The notes under the pieces are model-generated. The model ran no database searches and was not told the DNA's origin. It was given only the letters and a program-made list of their open reading frames with translations. Shown in pieces: positions 1-5,197 of a stretch of DNA of 6,055 nt. The translations under genes and the position numbers were made by a program. The DNA comes from Chitinophagales bacterium (lineage in GTDB: Bacteria > Bacteroidota > Bacteroidia > Chitinophagales > UBA10324): the NCBI GenBank assembly GCA_026786335.1, contig JAJAYG010000109.1, positions 1 through 6,055 on the forward strand, in the 5' to 3' direction. Each line of letters begins with the position of its first letter. Positions within the stretch are counted from its first letter, which is position 1.

Positions 1-2
1 AC

Positions 3-470
3 AATGCATTTGGTTCCATTGATGCCATGCTCAAGAAACGTTATGATCTGCTTCCGAATTTGGTTGAATCAGTTCAGCAATACATGAATTACGAGCGTGA
101 TACGCTCACAAAAATTACTGAGCTGCGCACAAGGGCAATTGATCCAAATATTCCAACCGAACAAAAAATTCAGCTCGATAATCAGATCAATGCAGCCATG
201 AAAAATATTTTGGTGCAGGTAGAAAATTACCCCGACTTAAAAGCCAATCAGAATTTTCTGCAACTGCAAGGTTCGTGGAATGAAGTTGAGGAACAAATTT
301 CTGCAGCCCGCAGAGCTTATAATGCATCGGTAAATAATTACAACAATGCAGTGGAGCAATTTCCTACCAACATCTTTGCACGCATGATGAATTATCAGCT
401 CAAAACATTTTTCGAAATTCCTGAAGAAGAACGCAAGAATATTTCGGCGAAAGATCTTTTTAACAACTAA
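3..470 (+). CDS. lemA: LemA family protein, 5' end missing
   Basis: The reading frame is open from the left edge, so the gene begins outside the window; 155 residues are present. The first visible residues (NAFGSIDAMLKKRYDLLPNL, then VESVQQYM) match the conserved LemA core, in which a helix with K/R-R-x-D-L-L/I-P-N-L-V follows an N-terminal membrane anchor. The anchor and about 35-45 residues are missing compared with the usual 180-200. The rest is helical and ends with the family pattern around WNEVEEQISAARRAYNASVN, followed by a stretch rich in N, Y and F before the stop (YNNAVEQFPTNIFARM). The methionine at 27 is internal, because conserved sequence continues upstream of it. LemA proteins are small membrane-anchored helical-bundle proteins of unknown biochemical role. 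The DUF3137 gene starts 16 bp downstream on the same strand, so the two are probably co-transcribed. Family assignment is confident; function is not known. Confidence 0.93.
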   Translation, partial: NAFGSIDAMLKKRYDLLPNLVESVQQYMNYERDTLTKITELRTRAIDPNIPTEQKIQLDNQINAAMKNILVQVENYPDLKANQNFLQLQGSWNEVEEQISAARRAYNASVNNYNNAVEQFPTNIFARMMNYQLKTFFEIPEEERKNISAKDLFNN

Positions 471-486
471 GATTTCCTTTTGCTGA

Positions 487-1455
487 ATGAAATCAACTGC
501 AGACTTCGAAAATTATTTCAGCACTTCACTCACTCCGCTTCTTCAATCATTAGAGGTTGAGAGAAAAAATGTTGTCACCACGTTTTGGTCGGCCATGAAC
601 TATTCTGTGCTTTTTATACCTGCACTCATTCCTTTTTTTATGTTTCAGAATCCATGGTTTCTGGTAATTCTGGTTTTACCATTTCTATTGGTAATTAAGC
701 GACTCATCATTTATCAAAAGGTGAAAGATCAATACGTAAAAAATTTTAAGCAACAGGTAATTAGCGGAATGGTAAAGCAAGTAAATGAAAAACTAACCTA
801 TGAACCTGAGTTTTCGATTTCTACCGGAGAATATGCCGGATCTCAAATATTTAACCAGCGCATAGACCGATTCAAGGGTGGCGATTTAATCAGCGGGCAG
901 TTAGAGAAAACATCAATCAGATTTTCTGAATTATGGCATGAAGAAAAACATGTAAGCACTGATAGCAAAGGAAGAAGAGCGGAAAGCTGGGTTACTATTT
1001 TTAAGGGCATCTTTTTTATTGCTGACTTTAATAAAGATTTCACCGGTAAATTGTTTGTGCTTCCCGATTGGGGAATAGATTTTTTAGGAATCGGAAAATG
1101 GACGGACAAGGTATTTGAATCCCGCGGGCAGGCGATTGATCTGGAAGATCCGGTCTTCGAAAAGTATTTTAAATGTTATGGAACCGATCAGGTAGAGTCG
1201 CGCTACATTCTTTCCACCTCTCTCATGAAACGCCTCACCGATTTTCGAGAGAAAGTGAAAATAAAAATCTACATTTCATTTATTGCATCAAGAGTATTTA
1301 TCGCAATACCGTTGACTAAAGATTTATTTGAGCCCAATGTTTTTTCTACGGGAATGAAAGATGATTACCTGCAAGAATATTTTTATTACCTCACATTGGT
1401 AACCGGTATTGTTGATGATCTCAACCTTAACACAAGAATCTGGACGAAGCAATAA
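487..1455 (+). CDS. DUF3137 domain membrane protein
   Basis: This 322-residue protein has two adjacent hydrophobic segments near the N-terminus (about 37-54 and 56-76), suggesting a membrane hairpin. A basic stretch and a long soluble domain follow. The soluble part carries DUF3137 hallmarks: FKGIFFIADFNKDFTG at 172-187 followed by LFVLPD, and EDPVFEKYF at 220-228 leading into YGTDQVESRYILS at 231-243. The C-terminal part (about 260-315) is the mixed strand/helix tail of the family, with FIAIP around 271-275. The start at 487 is the first methionine after the lemA stop and leaves a 16-bp gap. No clear ribosome binding site precedes it, as is common in Bacteroidota. Its position right behind lemA suggests a shared envelope function, but the biochemical role of DUF3137 is unknown. 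An antisense open frame at 843-1109 is a shadow of this gene. Confidence 0.88.
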   Translation: MKSTADFENYFSTSLTPLLQSLEVERKNVVTTFWSAMNYSVLFIPALIPFFMFQNPWFLVILVLPFLLVIKRLIIYQKVKDQYVKNFKQQVISGMVKQVNEKLTYEPEFSISTGEYAGSQIFNQRIDRFKGGDLISGQLEKTSIRFSELWHEEKHVSTDSKGRRAESWVTIFKGIFFIADFNKDFTGKLFVLPDWGIDFLGIGKWTDKVFESRGQAIDLEDPVFEKYFKCYGTDQVESRYILSTSLMKRLTDFREKVKIKIYISFIASRVFIAIPLTKDLFEPNVFSTGMKDDYLQEYFYYLTLVTGIVDDLNLNTRIWTKQ

Positions 1456-1459
1456 TTAT

Positions 1460-1484
1460 CTGAAATAATCTTAAAATTATTCAG
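1460..1484 (+). other. AT-rich hairpin after the DUF3137 gene
   Basis: CTGAAATAAT at 1460-1469 pairs with ATTATTCAG at 1476-1484, with one bulged base and a short CTTAAA loop. It starts 5 bp after the DUF3137 stop. The stem is weak (mostly A-T), and no run of T follows it on the plus strand, so it is a poor match to an intrinsic terminator. It may separate the lemA/DUF3137 transcript from gdhA or be chance symmetry in AT-rich DNA. Confidence 0.3.
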
Positions 1485-1489
1485 GTTAA

Positions 1490-1497
1490 TTCATTTG
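1490..1497 (+). promoter_or_regulatory. possible gdhA promoter -7 element
   Basis: TTCATTTG matches the Bacteroidota -7 consensus TAnnTTTG at all but one fixed position. It lies in the 128-bp gap before the preferred gdhA start at 1584, and transcription from it would give a leader of about 80 nt. No convincing TTG-type -33 element is visible at the usual spacing of about 20 bp, so this is a weak call. Confidence 0.28.
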
Positions 1498-1583
1498 TAA
1501 TTCAAGCTATGAACAAGAATGATAAACTTCATACTGAAAATATGAAAATGACTTTTATCTTCATGCGTTTAAAAAAAACTTCT

Positions 1584-2939
1584 ATGGCAAGCAAACAAAA
1601 AGTTACAGAGTTAGATTTATTCATGAAACAAATCAAAAAGAAAAACCCGGGTGAGCAGGAGTTTCACCAGGCAGTTTATGAAGTTGCTGAAACATTAATG
1701 CCTTTCCTCGATTCGAATCCTAAGTATAAGCAAGCAAAAATTCTGGAGCGCATTGCGGAACCCGATCGTGTAATTATGTTTCGCGTTGGCTGGCTTGATG
1801 ATAAAGGAGAATTTCAGGTGAACCGTGGTTTTAGAATTCAAATGAACAATGCCATTGGCCCTTACAAAGGCGGCCTGCGTTTTCATCCAACAGTTTACCT
1901 CGGCATCTTAAAATTTTTAGCTTTCGAACAAGTGTTTAAAAATTCGCTCACCGGTTTACCTATGGGTGGAGGCAAGGGCGGAACCGATTTTGATCCCAAA
2001 GGAAAATCGGATAATGAAGTAATGCGTTTTTGCCAGAGTTTTATGATTGAACTCAGCAAACATATTGGAGCCGATACCGATGTTCCTGCAGGTGATATTG
2101 GAGTTGGCGGAAGAGAAATAGGATTTTTATTTGGTCAGTATAAAAGATTGCGCAATGAATTTACCGGCGTGCTCACGGGTAAATCAATTGACTTTGGCGG
2201 CAGTTTAATTCGCCCCGAGGCAACAGGTTTTGGAACAGTTTATTTTGTTGAAGAAATGCTTGCAACACGAAAAGATAAAATCAAAGGGAAAACTGTAGTG
2301 ATCAGCGGCTCGGGAAATGTGGCGCAGTACGCAGCAGAAAAAGTGATTGCATTGGGCGGCAAAGTGGTAACACTATCTGATAGCGATGGATATATTTATG
2401 ATGAGAAAGGAATTACGCAGGAAAAACTTGAGTTTGTGATGCAACTGAAAAATGAAAAACGCGGAAGAATAAAAGAGTATGCTGAAAAATACGGCTGTCA
2501 GTTTATTCCAAGAAAAACTCCATGGGGAGTTAAGTGCGACATCGCATTACCCTGCGCAACACAAAATGAATTGAATGGTGATGATGCAAAAAAGCTCACA
2601 CGCAATGGTTGCATTGCAGTGGCCGAAGGTGCAAACATGCCATCAACATTAGAAGCCGCAAACTGGTTTATTAAGAAAGAAATTTTGTATGCACCCGGCA
2701 AAGCATCGAATGCAGGTGGCGTTGCAGTATCGGGTTTAGAGATGAGCCAAAACTCATTGCGCTTATCATGGACACGCGATGAAGTTGATGCGCGCTTGAA
2801 AGGAATAATGAAATCAATTCATGCATCTTGCATTAAATATGGCACCGATGCAAATGGTGTATGCAACTATGTTAAAGGTGCAAACATCGGTGGGTTTGTA
2901 AAAGTAGCTGATGCCATGCTAGCGCAAGGATTGGTTTAG
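1584..2939 (+). CDS. gdhA: NADP-type glutamate dehydrogenase
   Basis: This 451-residue enzyme would catalyse reversible amination of 2-oxoglutarate to L-glutamate in the cytoplasm, as a class I homohexamer. The dimerisation/substrate domain has GPYKGGLRFHP (K95), K119 in QVFKNSL, PMGGGKGGTDFDPKGKSD (K131) and DTDVPAGDIGVGGRE (D171). These four residues correspond to the catalytic K89, K113, K125 and D165 of the clostridial enzyme. The Rossmann domain contains SGSGNVAQYAAEK (about 241-253). At the end of its second strand it has LSDSDG, like the NADP-dependent E. coli enzyme and unlike typical NAD-type enzymes. PCATQNEL, VAEGANMPST, PGKASNAGGV and GFVKVADAMLAQG complete the family pattern. The frame is open from an earlier ATG at 1509, but those 25 extra codons do not resemble the family. 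MASKQKVTELDLFMKQ at 1584 lines up with the known N-terminus. It stands alone between a weak hairpin and a clear terminator, so it is probably monocistronic, with a likely role in ammonium assimilation. Confidence 0.96.
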   Translation: MASKQKVTELDLFMKQIKKKNPGEQEFHQAVYEVAETLMPFLDSNPKYKQAKILERIAEPDRVIMFRVGWLDDKGEFQVNRGFRIQMNNAIGPYKGGLRFHPTVYLGILKFLAFEQVFKNSLTGLPMGGGKGGTDFDPKGKSDNEVMRFCQSFMIELSKHIGADTDVPAGDIGVGGREIGFLFGQYKRLRNEFTGVLTGKSIDFGGSLIRPEATGFGTVYFVEEMLATRKDKIKGKTVVISGSGNVAQYAAEKVIALGGKVVTLSDSDGYIYDEKGITQEKLEFVMQLKNEKRGRIKEYAEKYGCQFIPRKTPWGVKCDIALPCATQNELNGDDAKKLTRNGCIAVAEGANMPSTLEAANWFIKKEILYAPGKASNAGGVAVSGLEMSQNSLRLSWTRDEVDARLKGIMKSIHASCIKYGTDANGVCNYVKGANIGGFVKVADAMLAQGLV

Positions 2940-2984
2940 GTTAAAGATTCCCTTTTCTCTTTTGGCGGGGAAGTTTAAAAATAA

Positions 2985-3014
2985 AATTCCGGTGATGAAC
3001 CGGAGTTTTTCTTT
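2985..3014 (+). terminator. intrinsic terminator of gdhA
   Basis: TCCGGT at 2988-2993 pairs with ACCGGA at 2999-3004 around the loop GATGA, followed by GTTTTTCTTT. It lies about 50 bp after the gdhA stop. An A-rich run just before the stem means the same hairpin also has a T-rich tail on the minus strand, so it could stop transcripts from both directions in this convergent gap. Confidence 0.82.
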
Positions 3015-3037
3015 AGAAAAAATCATCAAATGATGAT
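3015..3037 (-). terminator. possible terminator of the ATPase gene
   Basis: On the minus strand ATCATCA and TGATGAT (plus positions 3022-3037) form a short stem with a tight loop, followed directly by a run of T (plus-strand A run at 3017-3021). It lies about 70 bp beyond the ATPase stop. The stem is AT-rich and the loop small, so efficiency is uncertain. The position in a convergent gap, beside the gdhA terminator, supports the call. Confidence 0.5.
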
Positions 3038-3067
3038 GCAGAAAAAATAGTATGTAAAATTCGATGT

Positions 3068-3102
3068 TGGACAATTTGTAAATGCCATTTACAATCTGTC
3101 CA
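3068..3102. repeat. 35-bp palindrome, copy 1 (3' side of ATPase gene)
   Basis: The left arm TGGACAATTTGTAAATG and right arm CATTTACAATCTGTCCA flank a single C. Fifteen of 17 positions pair, with two mismatches in the left arm. Its reverse complement matches copy 2 (4301-4335) at 33 of 35 positions, and the direct orientation matches at 32 of 35. It begins 7 bp after the ATPase stop codon. No T run follows it on either strand, so it does not look like an ordinary intrinsic terminator. It could be a terminal inverted repeat, a dispersed palindromic repeat or a protein-binding site. Confidence 0.9.
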
Positions 3103-3109
3103 GGTTTGG

Positions 3110-4276
3110 TTAAACAGGGTTTTGAGATATTGTTCTCCAATTAATGATGTTGATGCCATTTGAGGTGTATTCATTTTTACCCGAATACACCAGAGAAGCC
3201 GAAGCAGCTTTACGCTTACTCACCCTGCGGAAATAATCCATTCCTCTCAAAAAATCACTGCCAATAGTTTCTCCGGCTTTTGCTTCAATCAAATGAAAAC
3301 CATTAGAGGCAGGCAGAATAAAATCAATTTCATTTCCGGTTTTATCACGCCAGTAATAAATTTCGGCAGGTAAATTTTTATGCATTCTGCTTTTAATAAG
3401 TTCAGTGAAAATAAAATTCTCAAACAACGCTCCCTTCATGTGATGGTGAACAATTGCTTCGGGCTCATAAATATTCAGCAGATAACAAAGCAATCCCGAA
3501 TCTAAAAAGTAAAGTTTGGGTGCTTTGATAATTCGCTTGTTAAAATTCTCATAGTAAGGTTGTAGCAGATGAACAATAAAACTTGCTTCAAGAATACTCA
3601 GCCATGCTTTGGCAGTGTTATGCGAAATGCCGCAATCACTGCCAAGTGAAGTGAGGTTGAGAATCTGCCCTGTTCTTCCCGCACAAAGGCGGATGAATTT
3701 TTGAAAGCCGCTTAAGTTGATGATGTTTTGTATTTGCCTTACATCGCGCTCGAGGTACGAGAAAATATAACTCGAATACCAATCGAGAATGCTCACCTTG
3801 CGATTCCACAGTGCAGGATAAAATCCTTTTTGCATCAACATTTCAAGTGATTTGAATTTGATTCCCGCACCATTGATCTCAGATACACTTAACGGAAGCA
3901 AACGAAGTATTGCAACTCTGCCTGCAAGAGATTGCGTTACTTTTTGATGGAGTAAATAATTCTGTGAGCCGGTAAAAATAAACTGCCCGGTTTTTCCGCG
4001 ATCATCAACAATGGTTTGTATGTAAGAAAATATTGAAGGCATGCGCTGCACTTCATCAATCACCACCATTTTATTTTTAAATGAGTTGAGGAATCCGCGC
4101 GGATCTTTTTCGGCTTTTGAAATTGTATCAGGGTCTTCAAGAGAAATATAATCTGCTTTCGGAAAAACGCTTTTTACCAATGTGGTTTTCCCCGACTGCC
4201 TTGGACCCATTACACTTACAATTGGAAATTGCCTTGAAAGCGAGAGTAACTTTTTAGCTAGTATTCGATCAATCAT
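3110..4276 (-). CDS. AAA_14 / DUF4143 family ATPase
   Basis: The protein has 388 residues, a normal length for the family, and looks intact. The N-terminal AAA_14 domain shows Walker A GPRQSGKT at 24-31, Walker B VVIDE at 71-75, a sensor-1-like FTGSQN at 101-106 and SLAGRV around 116-121. The DUF4143 region follows, with YLERDVRQI around 174-182 and a predicted winged-helix segment at about 208-241. The C-terminal part resembles a PD-(D/E)xK nuclease fold: E286 in GALFENF, D318 in GNEIDFIL, and E331 and K333 in LIEAKAG. The family is abundant and often multicopy in bacteria and archaea. Its physiological role is unsettled, and nuclease activity has not been shown here. The start MIDRILAKK at 4276 is chosen because family members begin this way. 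An in-frame ATG at 4321 would add 15 residues read from inside the flanking palindrome (MPFTICP). The gene converges on gdhA. Confidence 0.92.
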   Translation of the reverse strand: MIDRILAKKLLSLSRQFPIVSVMGPRQSGKTTLVKSVFPKADYISLEDPDTISKAEKDPRGFLNSFKNKMVVIDEVQRMPSIFSYIQTIVDDRGKTGQFIFTGSQNYLLHQKVTQSLAGRVAILRLLPLSVSEINGAGIKFKSLEMLMQKGFYPALWNRKVSILDWYSSYIFSYLERDVRQIQNIINLSGFQKFIRLCAGRTGQILNLTSLGSDCGISHNTAKAWLSILEASFIVHLLQPYYENFNKRIIKAPKLYFLDSGLLCYLLNIYEPEAIVHHHMKGALFENFIFTELIKSRMHKNLPAEIYYWRDKTGNEIDFILPASNGFHLIEAKAGETIGSDFLRGMDYFRRVSKRKAASASLVYSGKNEYTSNGINIINWRTISQNPV

Positions 4277-4281
4277 GATCG

Positions 4282-4289
4282 CAAATATA
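4282..4289 (-). promoter_or_regulatory. possible ATPase gene -7 element
   Basis: The minus strand reads TATATTTG, a full match to the Bacteroidota TAnnTTTG consensus, ending 5 bp before the ATG at 4276. A transcript starting from it would have almost no leader. The usual -33 position falls inside the palindrome at 4301-4335, where no TTTG is visible. It may therefore be chance in AT-rich DNA, or a promoter controlled by whatever binds the palindrome. Confidence 0.33.
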
Positions 4290-4300
4290 ATAAATAGAGT

Positions 4301-4335
4301 TGGACAGATTGTAAATGGCATTTACAATCTGTCCA
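4301..4335. repeat. 35-bp perfect palindrome, copy 2 (5' side of ATPase gene)
   Basis: The arms TGGACAGATTGTAAATG and CATTTACAATCTGTCCA are exact reverse complements (17 of 17) around one central G. It lies 24 bp before the ATPase start codon and 43 bp beyond the hemerythrin gene stop. In RNA it would form a long stable hairpin with almost no loop. In DNA it could be a symmetric binding site or cruciform. No T run follows on the minus strand, which argues against it being an intrinsic terminator of the hemerythrin gene. Copy 1 lies on the other side of the ATPase gene. Confidence 0.92.
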
Positions 4336-4378
4336 AATTAAAAATTCAGGTTATGTTCTTTTTCGGAATGAAACCAAA

Positions 4379-5041
4379 TTAAATCATTGATCGAAGCGGA
4401 GTAACCATGCGTTCATATTTTCCTTTCCAAAAAAAATGATTCAACAATTTTACTACTCGCGGCAGCGACGTATCAAACTGTTGATTCTCCTCTGCAGAAA
4501 GTGATTCATGAAGCCATGGAATCATGTAAGACAAATATTTTAAAGGTGCCTTTCTTTTCACCCTGTTTTCTATTGCACGCTGCTCGGCCGGCGTAAAATT
4601 GGCGGTCATCTTTTCAACAACATATTTTTCTTCTTTACCAATGTGTGAAGTAAATAATTGAAGTAACTCTTTGGTGCAGGCAGAAAGCTGCTCTTTAATT
4701 TTCAATAGCGATCCATTCTCTCTCACAGCTTCACCTATCAATCTTTTTATTTCATCAATTAAAAATTGCAACCGGTTGTGTTCAGTTTCCATGTGCTCAA
4801 TACTTTCAGACGGAGCATTCAATCGCTTTTCAATTTCAACAAACATAATATCGTCTTCTGCCTGGTGGTGTTCTTCCATCATGTTCCAATAAAACGCATA
4901 CCACTTGCTTAACTGGCTCAACTGCAATTTAGAAAGAGAATCAATACGGCCGGCAATTCTGTTAAGCATTTCTGTATCGCGCATGAGTGCTCTATGTGGG
5001 AAAAACGAAGCATGCATCACAAACTCATTCACTTGATTCAT
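4379..5041 (-). CDS. hemerythrin HHE-domain protein
   Basis: This soluble, largely helical protein has 220 residues, no signal peptide and no membrane segment. The four-helix hemerythrin pattern of metal ligands is visible: H16 (FPHRALMRD), H58 with E62 (EEHHQAEDD), H88 (ETEHNRL), and H133 with E137 (TSHIGKEEKYV). Hemerythrin domains bind a non-haem di-iron centre and serve in oxygen, NO or iron handling. Which applies here cannot be told. After the domain, residues about 150-220 form an extension with TPAEQRAI, MIPWLHESLS and LPRVVKLLNHFFWKGKYERM. I recall a similar tail in longer hemerythrin-domain proteins of Actinobacteria, so it is probably a real part of the protein. The start at 5041 places H16 at the expected distance from the N-terminus. 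The gene is transcribed away from the efflux adaptor gene and towards the ATPase gene. Confidence 0.88.
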   Translation of the reverse strand: MNQVNEFVMHASFFPHRALMRDTEMLNRIAGRIDSLSKLQLSQLSKWYAFYWNMMEEHHQAEDDIMFVEIEKRLNAPSESIEHMETEHNRLQFLIDEIKRLIGEAVRENGSLLKIKEQLSACTKELLQLFTSHIGKEEKYVVEKMTANFTPAEQRAIENRVKRKAPLKYLSYMIPWLHESLSAEENQQFDTSLPRVVKLLNHFFWKGKYERMVTPLRSMI

Positions 5042-5077
5042 AAATATTTTTAAAAATCGAAAAAGAAATTAAGACTC

Positions 5078-5085
5078 CAAAGGTA
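5078..5085 (-). promoter_or_regulatory. possible hemerythrin gene -7 element
   Basis: The minus strand reads TACCTTTG, a full match to TAnnTTTG, 36 bp before the hemerythrin start at 5041. The spacing gives a plausible leader of about 30 nt. A clear TTG -33 element is not visible upstream at about 20 bp. Confidence 0.4.
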
Positions 5086-5159
5086 AGTGATGATTGCAGC
5101 ATCTGACATTTACAGTTTCGTTTAATGCCGGTAAATATTCAAGGAGGAAACGGAAAACT

Positions 5160-5167
5160 TATCTTTG
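5160..5167 (+). promoter_or_regulatory. possible efflux adaptor gene -7 element
   Basis: TATCTTTG fully matches the Bacteroidota TAnnTTTG -7 element and lies 30 bp before the adaptor start at 5198, which would give a short leader of about 25 nt. The -33 region around 5137-5140 shows no clear TTG. Together with the oppositely facing element at 5078-5085 it makes this gap a plausible divergent promoter region. Confidence 0.42.
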
Positions 5168-5197
5168 TAAAAATTAACAGCTACCTTATTTTTCATA

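Larger units (their letters stand above)
3068..4335. other. candidate palindrome-bounded ATPase cassette
   Basis: Two near-identical 35-bp palindromes bound a 1268-bp segment that contains nothing but the DUF4143 ATPase gene, which nearly fills it. The palindromes match better in inverted than in direct orientation, as terminal inverted repeats would. The 7-mer AAAATTC lies outside both ends, each time 5 bp from the palindrome (3056-3062 and 4341-4347). No transposase or integrase is present, so mobility would have to be provided elsewhere. That this is a mobile unit is inference; the repeats themselves are seen directly. Shared operator sites or unrelated insertion of a dispersed repeat on each side are alternatives. 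Confidence 0.35.

Noticed and set aside
843..1109. 88-codon open frame antisense to the DUF3137 gene
   Set aside because: It lies wholly inside a gene with clear family motifs and resembles no family I recognise; a shadow frame.
3068..3102. Palindrome copy 1 as the intrinsic terminator of gdhA or the ATPase gene
   Set aside because: No T run follows on either strand, and better terminators lie at 2985-3014 and 3015-3037.
2919..3140. Minus-strand open frame encoding GQIVNGIYKLS, and a plus-strand one at 4182-4382 encoding GQIVNGIYNLS
   Set aside because: The shared peptide is simply the palindrome read in one frame. Both frames overlap real genes and lack family features, so they are not related proteins.
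3068..4335. The two palindromes as a minimal CRISPR array or a transposon with its own transposase
   Set aside because: There are only two copies, 1.2 kb apart, with a gene between them, and no transposase, integrase or cas gene in the window.
5107..5115. CATTTACAG, similar to the start of the palindrome right arm
   Set aside because: Only eight or nine AT-rich bases match and there is no opposing arm, so it is not counted as a third repeat copy.
5141..5147. AAGGAGG, a perfect Shine-Dalgarno-like sequence
   Set aside because: It is 50 bp before the adaptor start, upstream of the proposed -7 element, and no start codon lies at a suitable distance. It is probably chance.
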